This document shows, piece after piece, positions 8,565 to 19,500 of a stretch of DNA of 52,399 bases. Source of the stretch: Bryobacterales bacterium (GTDB taxonomy: Bacteria > Acidobacteriota > Terriglobia > Bryobacterales > Bryobacteraceae); the NCBI GenBank assembly GCA_020847975.1, contig JADLBD010000222.1, forward strand, positions 1-52,399, in the 5' to 3' direction. The translations under genes were made by a program, and so were the position numbers. Under the pieces are notes generated by a model, which searched no databases, was not told the origin of the DNA, and saw nothing but the letters and a program-made list of their open reading frames with translations. The stretch's first letter is position 1. Each line of letters starts with the position of its first letter.

Positions 8565-8909
8565 GTGAGCGTGAAACTCAACTCCCGCCAGGTTGGCGAC
8601 GTAACTGTAATTGACGCTGCTGGACGCATCACCTTGGGTGAGGGCACCATCAGCTTGCGCGATTTGATTCGGGACACCCTTGGCGGCGGCCACAAAAAAG
8701 TGCTGTTGAACCTCGGAGAGGTCAACTACATCGACAGTTCCGGAATTGGTGAACTGGTATCCGCCTTCACCACCGTAACCAACCAGGGTGGTCAACTCAA
8801 GCTCCTGAATCTGAACAAGCGCATTCAGGATCTCTTGCAGATCACCAAGTTGTACACTGTGTTTGAAGCTCATGACGACGAGGCCGCGGCCATCCGCAGT
8901 TTTTCCTGA
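8565..8909 (+). CDS. anti-anti-sigma factor, STAS domain (RsbV-like)
   Basis: The product has 114 residues and starts at GTG, with a strong TAGGAGG at 8548-8554. It is a single STAS domain: 'VGDVTVIDAAGRITLGEG', then 'VLLNLGEVNYIDSSGIGELVSAF', in which the serine of DSSG is the usual site phosphorylated by an RsbW-type kinase. In this family the unphosphorylated STAS protein binds the anti-sigma kinase and frees the sigma factor. The adjacent upstream kinase gene makes this pairing very likely. The 180 bases after it, up to 9089, hold no gene that I can support. Confidence 0.92.
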   Translation: MSVKLNSRQVGDVTVIDAAGRITLGEGTISLRDLIRDTLGGGHKKVLLNLGEVNYIDSSGIGELVSAFTTVTNQGGQLKLLNLNKRIQDLLQITKLYTVFEAHDDEAAAIRSFS

Positions 8910-9089
8910 GTGTTCCCGCCTGCTGAGGCGGTCCCTCGTCCTATTGATATCGAAGGCGCAACTTCCCAGCCTGGCGCGGCGCGCCAGTGGAGTGTTGCGC
9001 CCTCTTGTTTTGCACAGCCGCCGGCCTGCGCGCCCTTCCCCTGAATCCGCGCCTGGTCATGAGCGCCGTTACCATCCATTGGAGTCTTG

Positions 9090-10907
9090 ATGCCACGTCT
9101 ACTTCTCATCACCCTCCTCCTGGCCGCCTCCGGCCTCGCCCAGAATTTCCATCTCAAAGATGGGGACCGCGTTGTCTTCTTCGGAGACAGCATCACTGAC
9201 CAGCGCCTCTACACCACATTCGTCGAAACCTATGTGGTGACGCGCTTCCCCCGCTGGAACGTGACCTTCGTGCACTCCGGTTGGGGTGGCGACCGCGTTA
9301 CCGGAGGCGGAGGAGGAGGCATCGATGAACGCCTCGACCGCGATGTCATCCCGTACAAGCCGTCGGTGGTCACCATCATGCTCGGTATGAACGATGGCCG
9401 CGTCCGCGCCTTCGACGGCCAGATCTTCGAAATCTATTCCAATGGCTATAAGCACATCGTCGAGCACCTGAAAGCCGCTGTTCCGGGCGTGCGCATCACC
9501 GCCATCGAGCCCTCCCCCTATGACGACGTCACCCGGCGCCCCTTGTTCCCAGGCGGCTACAATGCCGTCCTCCTCCGCTACGGCCAGTTCCTCGAGCAAC
9601 TCGCCTCCGGGCAGGGCCTCACCGTCGCCGACCTCAACCGTCCCGTCACGGCGATGCTCGAAAAAGCGAACCATGCCAACCCCGAACTGGCGAAGAAGAT
9701 CATTCCCGACAGGGTGCACCCGAGAGAGGCGGGCCACCTCATCATGGCCGAATCCCTTCTCAAGGGCTGGCACGCGCCCGGCCTGGTCAGCGCCGTCGAA
9801 ATCGACGCCAGGGCAAAACGCGTGGTGAATTCGGAGAACACCGCGGTGATCAACGCCGGCTTTGGTCCCTCCGTGTCCTGGACGCAAACCGATGATGCGC
9901 TCCCCGTAGCGGTAGACATGGACGACGAAGTGATGGCGCTGGCGGTGAAATCCTCCGATTTCCTCGAGGCGATGAACCGGCAGGTGGTCAAGGTGACCGG
10001 CCTTGCTCCAGGGAAACATACGCTGCGCGCCGACGGCGAAGAGGTGCTCACCGCGGGCGCTGAAGAGTGGGCCCGCGGAGTGAATCTCGCCGGCTACAAG
10101 ACCCCGATGTGGGAGCAGGCCGCGCGTGTGCATGGCCTCACCCTGAAGCGAGCCAACGCTCACAACGTCCGCTGGCGAAGCTTCCAGGTCCCCCTGCAAT
10201 ACGACAATCTTTCCAGCTTGCAGCCCACGCTCACTGCCATCGACGACGTGGATTCAGACCTCATGCGTGAGCAGCACGCCGCCGCGCAACCCAAGCCTCA
10301 TCGCTTCGAACTGGTCCCCGGAGACAGCCAGTTTCATCCCATCTTTGACGGCAACGACCTGACAGGCTGGCACATCAGCCAGACCAACCACCACGGCAAC
10401 ACCCAGGGCTGGAAGATCGAATCCGGAGCGATCACCGCTACTCAGGACCGGCCGAAAAACGGCGGCATCCTCCTGACCAGCCGCAAGTACCGCAACTTCG
10501 AAATCTCGCTCGAGATCCGCCCCGATTACGGCTGCGACAGCGGCCTCTTCCTGCGATCGAGTGAAAAGGGCGAAGCCTATCAGGTGCTGCTCGATTACCT
10601 CGATGGCGGCGCAATCGGCGGAATCTACGGTGAGAAGCTGACCGGCGTGCAGGGCTTCATCCCACAATGGCAGGAAGTCTTCAAGCGCGGGGAATGGAAT
10701 CATCTGAAGGCCCGCATCGAAGGCGATGTCCCGCACATTCAGGTTTGGCTGAACGGCATCCGCATCACCGATTGGCGCGATACCGCAAACCACGCCGCGG
10801 GCGGAGCCGTCGAGGGCATGGTGGCCCTCCAGGTACACGGCGGCAACCGCTGGATTCCCGGCGCCAAACACCGCTTCCGCAATATCATGATCCGGGAGTT
10901 GCCGTAA
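9090..10907 (+). CDS. exported SGNH hydrolase fused to 3-keto-disaccharide hydrolase (DUF1080) domain
   Basis: The product has 605 residues with a Sec signal peptide (MPRLLLITLLLAASGLAQ). The first half is an SGNH/GDSL esterase: block I FFGDSITDQ with Ser34, a GWGGDRVTG block, LGMNDGR, and the block V DRVHPREAGH carrying the Asp/His pair. The C-terminal domain, from about residue 410 (FHPIFDGNDLTGWHI...GWKIESGAIT...GGILLTSRKYRNFEISLEIRPDYGCDSGLFLRS), is the concanavalin-like DUF1080 domain, annotated in other genomes as 3-keto-disaccharide hydrolase. The fusion suggests deacetylation or de-esterification coupled to sugar binding or cleavage outside the cytoplasm. The stop overlaps the next start by one base (TAATG), so the two genes are translationally coupled. 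Confidence 0.85.
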   Translation: MPRLLLITLLLAASGLAQNFHLKDGDRVVFFGDSITDQRLYTTFVETYVVTRFPRWNVTFVHSGWGGDRVTGGGGGGIDERLDRDVIPYKPSVVTIMLGMNDGRVRAFDGQIFEIYSNGYKHIVEHLKAAVPGVRITAIEPSPYDDVTRRPLFPGGYNAVLLRYGQFLEQLASGQGLTVADLNRPVTAMLEKANHANPELAKKIIPDRVHPREAGHLIMAESLLKGWHAPGLVSAVEIDARAKRVVNSENTAVINAGFGPSVSWTQTDDALPVAVDMDDEVMALAVKSSDFLEAMNRQVVKVTGLAPGKHTLRADGEEVLTAGAEEWARGVNLAGYKTPMWEQAARVHGLTLKRANAHNVRWRSFQVPLQYDNLSSLQPTLTAIDDVDSDLMREQHAAAQPKPHRFELVPGDSQFHPIFDGNDLTGWHISQTNHHGNTQGWKIESGAITATQDRPKNGGILLTSRKYRNFEISLEIRPDYGCDSGLFLRSSEKGEAYQVLLDYLDGGAIGGIYGEKLTGVQGFIPQWQEVFKRGEWNHLKARIEGDVPHIQVWLNGIRITDWRDTANHAAGGAVEGMVALQVHGGNRWIPGAKHRFRNIMIRELP

Positions 10908-11905
10908 TGCGAGCCGCTCTGCTCTGTCTTGCGGCCTTCACCCTCGCCGCCTCCGCCGAAACGCTCACCCTCAAGCCACAGCGCTATTACGAAACCTTTG
11001 CCGCGCATCCGCCCGCCGCGCGCATCCACCCCGGAGACACCGTCATCACCAAGCTGCTCGATTCCCGCGGGCGCGATGAGACGGGTAAACTCATCCACGA
11101 TGGAGACAATGTGCTCACCGGACCGTTCTACATCGAGGGAGCCGAACCCGGCGACACGCTGGTCGTGCGCCTCGATCAGGTGCGGCTGAACCGCGACTGG
11201 GGCTGGAACGGCGTGCGCATCGCCCTCGATGCCCTGGCGCCCAACAGTATCGAGGGGCTCGAGTCGGCGCAGTGTTGCGACGAATGGCTCCAGCCCGGAC
11301 GCCGCAACGCCCTCAAGTGGATGCTAGTGCCCCCGTCCGGCGCAGTCCGTCCCTCCCGCGCCCTGGGCAACAAGGTGAAACTCGAGTTCGCTTCCCATCC
11401 CTCGATCGGCTGCATCGGCGTCGCCCCTCCCATCCAACAGGCCATCTCCTCCGGGCCCATGGGTTCCTACGGCGGCAACCTCGATTACAACCGCATGGAT
11501 GAAGGCGCCACCGTGTATCTGCCTGTCTTCGTCAAGGGCGCCTACTTCATGGTGGGCGACGGCCACGCCGGCTTCGGCGATGGAGAACTGCTCGGCCAGG
11601 GCACCGAGACCTCCATGAACGTCCAGTTCACCGTGAACCTGCGGAAGGGCCATCGCATCCAATGGCCGCGCGTCGAACATGCCGGCTCCATCGAGACTCT
11701 GGGAGCCACCCCCGGAGCCCTCGAACGCGGATTCCGCGAAGCCATCAGCGAAATGCTCCGCTGGCTGCGCCAGGACTACGGCCTCTCCCAACAGGAGGCC
11801 CACACCTTTCTCGCCATGTCCACGGAATTGAAGGTGGCTTCCTGGTTCGGCACCGCCCTCTGCAAACTCCCGAAAGACAAACTCCCGCCGCGCGGCGGAA
11901 ATTAA
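10907..11905 (+). CDS. exported acetamidase/formamidase family protein
   Basis: The 332-residue product starts at the ATG inside the preceding gene's TAATG and has a clear signal peptide (MRAALLCLAAFTLAASAE). The rest matches the FmdA/AmdA family, which hydrolyses formamide or short amides: 'IHPGDTVITKLLDS', 'GPFYIEGAEPGDTLVVRLDQV', 'HPSIGCIGVAP', 'GGNLDYNRMDEGATVYLPVFVKGAYFMVGDGHAGFGDGEL'. The GDGHA-x-x-GDGE block is the most diagnostic. Family members are normally cytoplasmic, so the signal peptide is notable and points to an extracytoplasmic amide substrate. The last four bases overlap the end of the convergent amidohydrolase gene. Confidence 0.85.
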   Translation: MRAALLCLAAFTLAASAETLTLKPQRYYETFAAHPPAARIHPGDTVITKLLDSRGRDETGKLIHDGDNVLTGPFYIEGAEPGDTLVVRLDQVRLNRDWGWNGVRIALDALAPNSIEGLESAQCCDEWLQPGRRNALKWMLVPPSGAVRPSRALGNKVKLEFASHPSIGCIGVAPPIQQAISSGPMGSYGGNLDYNRMDEGATVYLPVFVKGAYFMVGDGHAGFGDGELLGQGTETSMNVQFTVNLRKGHRIQWPRVEHAGSIETLGATPGALERGFREAISEMLRWLRQDYGLSQQEAHTFLAMSTELKVASWFGTALCKLPKDKLPPRGGN

Positions 11906-13089
11906 ACCACCCGCAGCCGCCTCCCCCGCACTATCGTCGCCCGGCTCACGAAGCGCTTCGGCGCGCTCACCGCGTTCCGCTGCGAATCGACCAGCCGGAA
12001 CTGCCCTTCCTCCATTTCGAGCAGCGCCAGGTCCGCCGGACCTCCTACCTTGATCTGCCCCATCCCCTCGACGCGGTTCACCACCTTCGCTGGATTGGCC
12101 GTTGTCCGCAGAATCACATCGTCCACGCTCATCCCCAGATACAGCAGCTTCGACATCGTCGTCGGCATGTCATACACCGGCCCGCTCAGGTTGAGATTGT
12201 AGATGTCCGTCGAGATGGAATCGCAGACAAAGCCCGCGTCGAGCGCTTTCTTCGCCGCCGCGAAATTGAAACTCCCCAGCCCGTGTCCGACGTCGAACCA
12301 AACGCCTCGCTCCCGCGCTTCCCGCACCTCCGGCTTCACTTTACCCGCCGCATCGACGATGCTGAGCGAGTGGCCGTTGTAACAATGCGTCACCACGTCC
12401 CCTTTCTTCATCAGCGCCATCACCTCGGCGGTTGAGGGCGGCGCGAAACTGATGTGCGCCATCAGCGGCAACTGAAACCGGTCGCAGAGCTCGCGAGCCG
12501 CTTTCAGCATCTCGAGGCTGTAGCGGCCGTTCATGTTCGAGCCCACCTGGAACTTGACTCCCAGCAGGATGTCGCGATTCTTCTCCACCGTCTTTCCCGT
12601 CGGTTCGATGCCGCGGCGCACGTACTTGATGACGTCCTCATCCGGATTGCGGTCATTCGGGTAGAGGTAAACGTAACCGTAGATGCGCGCCTGCGCGGGT
12701 TGCACGATGAACCGCCGGAAGCCCGCCGCCTGATCCCAGGCAAAGCTCCCGGCATCCACCCACGTCGTAACCCCGCTGCGCGCGGCGATGGGATCGGCCT
12801 CCACCCCCAGCCCCGTTGCTGAATGAAAACAATGCGTGTGCAGATCCACCAGCCCCGGCGTCACCAGCAACCCTTTGGCGTCAATCGCCTCAACCGCCTG
12901 CGCGGGGTCGATGTGATCCGCTATCGCCGCGATCTTGTCCCCGGCGATGCCGATATCCGCCTGCCGCCGCAGCGACTGCGAAGGATCCCGCAGTTCTCCG
13001 TTTCGAATGACCAGGTCGTACGGCAGCCACCGCCGCTGGCCCAAGACTGGAGCCGCGGCCGCCAGACCGAGAAAGGTTCGTCTCTGCAT
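11902..13089 (-). CDS. exported metal-dependent amidohydrolase (dihydroorotase-like)
   Basis: The product has 395 residues. The start at 13089 is chosen because it gives a signal of Tat type (MQRRTFLGLAAAAPVLG); an upstream start would add 26 unlike residues. The amidohydrolase superfamily is seen in 'DLVIRNGELRDPS', 'AIDAKGLLVTPGLVDLHTHCFH' with the HxH metal pair, a later His in 'LMAHISFAPP', 'VVTHCYNGH', and the C-terminal 'TTANPAKVVNRVEGMGQIKVGGPADLALLE'. The arrangement is closest to the 'amidohydrolase/deacetylase family metallohydrolase' group, whose substrates are mostly unknown. It converges on the acetamidase gene with a 4-base overlap of coding ends. Confidence 0.85.
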   Translation of the reverse strand: MQRRTFLGLAAAAPVLGQRRWLPYDLVIRNGELRDPSQSLRRQADIGIAGDKIAAIADHIDPAQAVEAIDAKGLLVTPGLVDLHTHCFHSATGLGVEADPIAARSGVTTWVDAGSFAWDQAAGFRRFIVQPAQARIYGYVYLYPNDRNPDEDVIKYVRRGIEPTGKTVEKNRDILLGVKFQVGSNMNGRYSLEMLKAARELCDRFQLPLMAHISFAPPSTAEVMALMKKGDVVTHCYNGHSLSIVDAAGKVKPEVREARERGVWFDVGHGLGSFNFAAAKKALDAGFVCDSISTDIYNLNLSGPVYDMPTTMSKLLYLGMSVDDVILRTTANPAKVVNRVEGMGQIKVGGPADLALLEMEEGQFRLVDSQRNAVSAPKRFVSRATIVRGRRLRVV

Positions 13090-13207
13090 ATCCGTTTGAT
13101 CATATGCCAAACCAGACAAATCCGGAGCGGCCATTCCCTTGGGCTCCGCCTCCGGAGGCTCACACACGCCATGTGGCCCAATTGGCCTTTACTTTCGGAG
13201 ATGCTTG

Positions 13208-13247
13208 TATTATTTTGTTAGCCACGATCACTTCGTGACTGAAAGGG
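13208..13247 (+). promoter_or_regulatory. leader of the TonB receptor gene with -10-like box, hairpin and RBS
   Basis: A TATTAT sequence at 13208-13213 resembles a -10 box, although no good -35 is found at the right distance. CACGA-TCACT-TCGTG (13223-13237) is a perfect 5-bp inverted repeat between it and the ribosome binding site GAAAGGG (13241-13247), six bases before the ATG at 13254. The hairpin could be an operator or a 5' leader structure. Confidence 0.35.
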
Positions 13248-13253
13248 CACAGA

Positions 13254-16200
13254 ATGTCATACTCGCGGGTCTTAACTTTGGCGTGCTTGTTATGGTGTTG
13301 TTGCTCACTCCCGCTCAACGCTCAGACAACCTTCGCGACGATCACGGGTACGGTGTCCGATCCTACCGGCGCCGTCATCCCTAACGTGAATATTACAGCT
13401 GTCCACATCCAAAGCAACTATCGGTACACGACCAAGTCTAACGAGTCGGGGAACTACATCCTTCCACAACTTCGCGAGGGTGAATACCGTCTCATGGCTG
13501 AGGCCGCCGGCTTCAACGAATTCGCTTCCCAGAACCTGCAGTTAATGGCGCGCGACGTCCGCCGCATCGATATCCTCATGGAACTCGGCGCCGTCTCATC
13601 GAAGATCGACGTTAGCAGCGAAGTGGCTCTCATCGAAACTGAGACTACCCGCATCGGCGACACGCGAAACGCTGAAGCCCTCAAGTCTCTTCCGTTGAAC
13701 GATCGGTCCATGTACAGTTTCCTGCAACAGATTCCAGGCATGTTGGTGATGACCGGTGGCAATGCCTATATCCGCTTCGCGGGCAGCCGCGGCAACCAGG
13801 AAAACGAGACAGTCGATGGAATCAGCTTCAATAACCTCTATGACGGCAGCCTGATCGGGCCATTGGCTGATTTCGTCGAGAGCGTTCAGGAGATGCGCGT
13901 CGACCTCGCCAACAACACATCCGAATTCGGTGCTCTTGGCCAAGTCACTCTAGTGTCGAAATCCGGCGCCAATCAGGTCCACGGAAGCGGGTTTGATTAC
14001 TATTCCACCGCCGGACTGAATGCCCGAAATCCCTTTGCGCCCTCCCGAAGTTCCTACGTCCGGCACTGGCCTGGGGCTTCGATTGGCGGCCCGATTTTCC
14101 TGCCTCACATCTACAGCGGCAAGAATCGCAGCTTCTTCTTCTTCTCGTATGAGACGCTCCAGGGCGGCGCCGTGCAGGATCTGCTGAATCCCACTGTCCC
14201 CCTGCCCGCTTGGCGCCAAGGCGATTTCTCCCGCCTGCTGCCCGTTACCGCTATCCGCGATCCGTTTTCTTCTAATATCCCGTTCCCGAATAATCGCATA
14301 CCCAACTCTCGCATCAATGCTGTTTCTCAGAAAATACAGGATCGTTTTTATCCACTTCCCAATCAAGGCATTGATGATGTGCTCGTCAGCCAAAACTTCA
14401 AGCTCCTCGGCCGCCGCGCCTTTGACTCCGACACGTTGTGGACCACCCGTATCGACCATCGGTTCTCCGAGCGCTCTTCCGTTTTTGCCCGCTACACCTG
14501 GGAGCGCCAGTATGTGCGACCGTTCGAGGGCAATATGCCCACCATCGGCCAACGGTGGCAGCAACGCGATACACGCGGCCTGAACGCCTCCTGGTCACGG
14601 ACCATCCGTCCCAATCTGCTCCACGAATTGCGAGGCGGATTATCATTCAATGACAACCCACGCGAGCCGACTACCAACGGTAAGGAACTGGTTACGCAGT
14701 TCGGACTCATCGGCCTCATCGATAACCTGCCTAATCTTCCCGGTATTCCCAAAGTGAATTTCAGCGGCATTGGGATTACCCCGATCACGGTCAGTCAGGA
14801 GTGGCGTCATCCAGGATTTCGCAACCGCGTCTATCAATTCCACGATCAACTCACGTGGCTTCATGGCAGCCACAGCGTGAGGGCGGGTATCACCATCAGT
14901 CGCGTGGGATTTGGCGATGGGCAGGTCAACGCGTCGTTATTCGGCAACATGACCTTCTCTAACCGCTTCACCGGGCAACCGTACGCCGACTTCCTTCTCG
15001 GCATTCCCACAACGGTTTCACGCGCCTTTCCACCGCTCGAATACGGCCTGACGCGCTGGAGTGAAGAACTATTCTTTACTGACGATTTCAAGGTCACCAA
15101 CCGCCTCACACTCAACTTGGGCCTGCGCTACGAATACAAACCATCCTGGAGAGAGGATAACGGCCTTCTCTCCATTTTCGATATTGGTTCCGGCAAAATC
15201 GTGGTTCCCGACGGATCCTTGAGCAAGATCAGTCCGCTGATGCCGCGCAGCTATGTAGATGTGATCGAAGCCAAACAGGCCGGGCTTCCAGGCGAGACGT
15301 TGCTGAAGACGGATCGTAACAATTTCGCACCTCGTATCGGTATCGCTTGGAGACCTTTCGGTAATAACACGGTCTTTCGCTCGGCATTCGGCATCTATTA
15401 TGACGTTGTGCCGCGCACTACTGGTGCGGGCGGCGTGCCGTTCCTAATCAACGAGCCGGCCTATACCAATCCGCAGGATAATCCCACCGTGATCCTACCG
15501 CGTGTGTTTCCAACTGTCGCCGGTGGCGTAACCACTGTGGGTTTACCCAGCGCCATCAAGTCTGATCTTCGAATCCCCTATAGCATGCAATACAATGTGA
15601 CAATTGAACATCAGCGCTGGGATACTGGATTCCGGCTCTCTTACGTCGGCACCAACACGCGCCAGGGTGAGTGGGCATACAACATCAATCAGCCACTTCC
15701 CGATAACCGCCCTTACGTGGACAAGCCGCGGATGTTCCCGCAGTATCCGAGTTTCAACTACCTGACTAATGGCGGCGGCCACCAGTATCACTCGCTCACG
15801 TTTGACGTGAAGCGACAGATGGTGCGGGGACTCCTTTATCAATTCTCCTATCAGTTGGCGCGCGACATCGGTGATCTCGAACGTGGTCAGACTCCCGAAA
15901 ATGCCTATGACCGCAAACGCGAGCGCGGCGTCTGGCTCGATGTGCCCACACATCGAGTCACTGGCTCATTCATCTATCAGATACCAGTCGGCAAGGGCCG
16001 TAAATGGATGGCTGGTACGAATCGCCTTGCTCAAGCGCTGTTCGGTGGATGGGAGATTTCGAGTGTGCTGAGCTACTACTCCGGACGATTCATCACCCCG
16101 TTGTGGACCGGCCCTGACCCGACAGGGACCGCATACACTGCCAGCCGCACTCCGGCCAACGTCACGATTCGCCCGGACCTGCTCCGCGATCCAAATATTT

Positions 16201-16538
16201 CAAGCGATCAGCAACGCGTCAACCGGTGGTTTGACACTGCCGCGTTCGCCCCTCCGAAGGCGGGATCATTTGGTACTTCTGCTAAGGGTGTTATCAAGGG
16301 TCCAGGAGTCCAGGTGCTCAATGCGGGCTTCTCCAAGTATTTCAATCTTTACGAGCGGCTCCGGCTCCGGGGCGAAATCACTTCGACCAATGTACTCAAT
16401 CATCCGAATTATTCCGAGCCGGGCTTGAATATCTCATCTCCGGAACTTCTCGGTGTGATCACCGGCGTTGGCGGAGTGGCGGCGTACGACCAAAGCGCAC
16501 CACGTACTGTCCGTATGGGCGTTCGCCTTGAGTGGTAA
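13254..16538 (+). CDS. TonB-dependent receptor with N-terminal carboxypeptidase-regulatory-like domain
   Basis: The 1094-residue product has a signal peptide (VLTLACLLWCCCSLPLNAQ), then a CarboxypepD_reg-like beta-sandwich ('ATITGTVSDPTGAVIPNVNITAV...YTTKSNESGNYILPQLREGEYRLMAEAAGF', residues about 25-110), a plug domain with 'SLPLNDRSMYSFLQQIPG' and 'IRFAGSRGNQENETVDGISFNN', and a long outer-membrane beta-barrel ending in '...RTVRMGVRLEW'. Such Oar/SusC-like receptors import oligomers using TonB energy, but no SusD partner is adjacent. The next gene, a rhamnogalacturonan-lyase-like lipoprotein, begins 16 bases after the stop, so import and cleavage are probably coupled. Codon third positions are less GC-rich than in nearby genes. 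Confidence 0.9.
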   Translation: MSYSRVLTLACLLWCCCSLPLNAQTTFATITGTVSDPTGAVIPNVNITAVHIQSNYRYTTKSNESGNYILPQLREGEYRLMAEAAGFNEFASQNLQLMARDVRRIDILMELGAVSSKIDVSSEVALIETETTRIGDTRNAEALKSLPLNDRSMYSFLQQIPGMLVMTGGNAYIRFAGSRGNQENETVDGISFNNLYDGSLIGPLADFVESVQEMRVDLANNTSEFGALGQVTLVSKSGANQVHGSGFDYYSTAGLNARNPFAPSRSSYVRHWPGASIGGPIFLPHIYSGKNRSFFFFSYETLQGGAVQDLLNPTVPLPAWRQGDFSRLLPVTAIRDPFSSNIPFPNNRIPNSRINAVSQKIQDRFYPLPNQGIDDVLVSQNFKLLGRRAFDSDTLWTTRIDHRFSERSSVFARYTWERQYVRPFEGNMPTIGQRWQQRDTRGLNASWSRTIRPNLLHELRGGLSFNDNPREPTTNGKELVTQFGLIGLIDNLPNLPGIPKVNFSGIGITPITVSQEWRHPGFRNRVYQFHDQLTWLHGSHSVRAGITISRVGFGDGQVNASLFGNMTFSNRFTGQPYADFLLGIPTTVSRAFPPLEYGLTRWSEELFFTDDFKVTNRLTLNLGLRYEYKPSWREDNGLLSIFDIGSGKIVVPDGSLSKISPLMPRSYVDVIEAKQAGLPGETLLKTDRNNFAPRIGIAWRPFGNNTVFRSAFGIYYDVVPRTTGAGGVPFLINEPAYTNPQDNPTVILPRVFPTVAGGVTTVGLPSAIKSDLRIPYSMQYNVTIEHQRWDTGFRLSYVGTNTRQGEWAYNINQPLPDNRPYVDKPRMFPQYPSFNYLTNGGGHQYHSLTFDVKRQMVRGLLYQFSYQLARDIGDLERGQTPENAYDRKRERGVWLDVPTHRVTGSFIYQIPVGKGRKWMAGTNRLAQALFGGWEISSVLSYYSGRFITPLWTGPDPTGTAYTASRTPANVTIRPDLLRDPNISSDQQRVNRWFDTAAFAPPKAGSFGTSAKGVIKGPGVQVLNAGFSKYFNLYERLRLRGEITSTNVLNHPNYSEPGLNISSPELLGVITGVGGVAAYDQSAPRTVRMGVRLEW

Positions 16539-16554
16539 AAGGAGTAATCACCAA

Positions 16555-19500
16555 ATGCGTCGAAGTTGCACCCTTCTGACATTAGCGTGCCTGTTCATTG
16601 GAGCTTGCTCCAGACCACGCGGTGGCGACCAGAACGTGGAAGTTACCTGGGAGCTCGATGTAATCAACGCAGCCGCGGCTGACGGGCGGAACGTCGCTCT
16701 CCCGATTCTCAAATGCAAGTACAACGGCTTTGCCGAGGATGTCTCCGAGTATCGCGCCTGGGCGGTCAAGCGCACGCAGGATAATGCCAGCATCACCGCT
16801 ACTGTCCCCTCTGCTGGGACCTTTTATCCCGCATTCATCTTCTATGACAGCGCGGGCGACGAGCGGATCGCGATCTCGATCAACGGCAAACATGTGGGAA
16901 CAGCAGTCGCTGACGCGGATGACAATCGCCAGAAGCTCTACTTTCTCTCCGAGCCGCGGACCTTTCAGGGCGGAGAGACGATTGAGTTGAAAGCGCTCAC
17001 CGGTTCGGGACAGTACAAGACAGAGGATCTTCTCCTGCTCAGGGAAAAACCCCAGTCCAAACAGCCGGTGTATCAAATCACCGGCCTCGGTGTTCGCGCC
17101 AATGAGAATTCCGCAAGTATCAGCTGGCTTACCAGTTGGCCCGCCGCAAGCGAGGTCGAAACAGATGATCCTTCCGTGAAGGCACGCGAGGAACTGGCGC
17201 TAAACAATCACCGCGTCCAGTTCAACAATCTGGCCGCGGGTCGCACCTATAAGTACCGGGTCACCGCCCGGTCGCGTGACGGTAAGGTGATTGCTACCGA
17301 TTGGCAGACCTTCCGTACCGAACCACACCCCACTGTCACCGGGTCGGCTCGCAGGGAACGGCTTGCGCTCAAGTTCGAAAAAGGCGTCCTTCCTGTTACC
17401 GCCGGCATCCCCTTCGCCAAGGGCGTGCTCGGCTCGGATAACCATCTTCGGGCGGTGGATGCCGGTGGCGCTGAGTTGCCGTTGCAGACGCGTGTACTTC
17501 AGCACTGGCCCGATGGCAGTGTGAAGTGGGTCCTGCTCGATCTTGGAGCGGGCATCCCGGCCGCTACCGTCGAATACGGAACGGAAGTAAACCGCACCGC
17601 ATCCCGCTCTCCGCTCAAGCTTACCGAGGACAATGATGCCGTGACGGTGGATACCGGGACACTGAAGTTTACCGTCAATAAGCGTCGGTTTGGCTTGCTC
17701 GATTCAGTCTGGCGAAATGGTGAGAAGGTGGTCGATAAGCCGGCCGAGTTTTCGCTGACCGGTCCGGATGGGGCCATCTACTCGAGCCTCGCCGCTCCCG
17801 ATGAGGTAAAGGTGGAAGAGATCGGACCGGTTCGCGCGCTAGTTCGCGTGAGTGGACGGCACCAGACCGCTGACGGGAAGAAGCTCTTCCGCTACGTTGT
17901 CCGCATCCATGCCTGGGCCGGACAACCATATGTTCGGATCCAGCACACTTTCGAGAATGACCATACGGCAACGGATTTCATCGATATCAGAAGCCTCATT
18001 CTCCGTGTACCGGTCGCCGGAGAGGCGAGGAAATGGGCGCTTGCGGGAACATCCGGATTATTCAGCAAGACTACCGCTGCAGCCACGCTCCAGCAGCATA
18101 CTGATGATCGTTTCACGTTGCAACCGGTTGGCGTACAGGGAAAACGCGCCCCAGGGATTGCCGAATGGAACGATGGAGCGCACTCAGTCACCTTGGCTGT
18201 CCGCGATTTCTGGCAGACTTACCCCAAGGACCTCAGAGTCAGACCCGATGGGTTCGAGCTTGCTCTCTTGCCCGGATTACGCCCGGATGAGTATGACAGC
18301 GCCAACGGCACTATCGACGAGCATCGCATCTACTACTATCTTCACGGCGGCGCATACAAATTGCGTCAGGGCATGACTAAAACGCACGACCTGTGGCTCG
18401 AGTTCGATTCTCCGCCGTCACAGGCGTCGATTCGCGGCGAACAGCAGGTTCGCATGGCCGCCGCCTCGCCCGATTGGTACGAACAAAGCAAAGTCTTTGG
18501 CGAACTCTCTGTTCCTCGTGCTTCGCCCGTGCTTCGACAGTACGATGACCTGTTCACCCAGACGTTTGCGGGCTATCTGCGCGACCGGGAGGGCAGTCGC
18601 GAGTACGGTCTCCTCAATTTTGGCGACTGGTGGGGTGAGCGCATCATTAACTGGGGCAATAGCGAATACGACACTCAGCATGCTTTTCTGCTTCAGTTCG
18701 CGCGCACGGCCGACTGGCGCTACTTCCGGGCGGCGGAAGAGATGGAGTGGCACAATCGCGACATCGATGCCATCCATTACCATGCTGATCCGATACAGGT
18801 CGGAGCAGTCTATGCCCATGCTATCGGCCACTCCGGGGATTACTACAAGGCTCGGCCCACCGCCGGAGCTCCTCCGGGTGGTTTCACGGCGGGTAGCCCG
18901 AAGAGTCATTTCGCCGCGGACCACACTTTCATTGAAGGCCACTTCGATTACTACTTCCTCACCGGCGATGACCGTTCCTTTCAAACCGCGCTTAGGACGG
19001 CTGATCGCTACGATAGCTATTTCACCAAGAATTACGATTTCAACAACTGCCGTCAGCCCGGCTGGCATCTCATCCTGACGATGGCAGCCTACAACGCCAC
19101 CAACGATCCGTATTACCTTAACGCGGCGAAGATGATAGTGGAACGTGTTCTGGAACGGCAGACGCCGGACGGTGGCTGGAAGCGGCAGATGGTTCCTGGC
19201 CACTGCTTCTGTACACCGCGCCATCAGGGGAACGCCGGCTTCATGGTTGGGGTGCTTCTTACAGGCCTGCGCCATTACTACGAAGCCACCGGAGATGAAC
19301 GCGCCGCCGAATCCATCGTCAAGGGTGCGCGCTTCCTGGTCAACGATATGTGGATCCAGGGCGTGAAAGGGTTCCGCTACACTTCTTGCCCGAAATCATC
19401 TTCAGGCTCGTGGTCGAACTTTCTGCTGTTCGACGGGCTTGTCTTCGCTCATCGTCGCACAAACGATCCACGGCTTCGCGAGGTGCTCCTGATCGGTACC

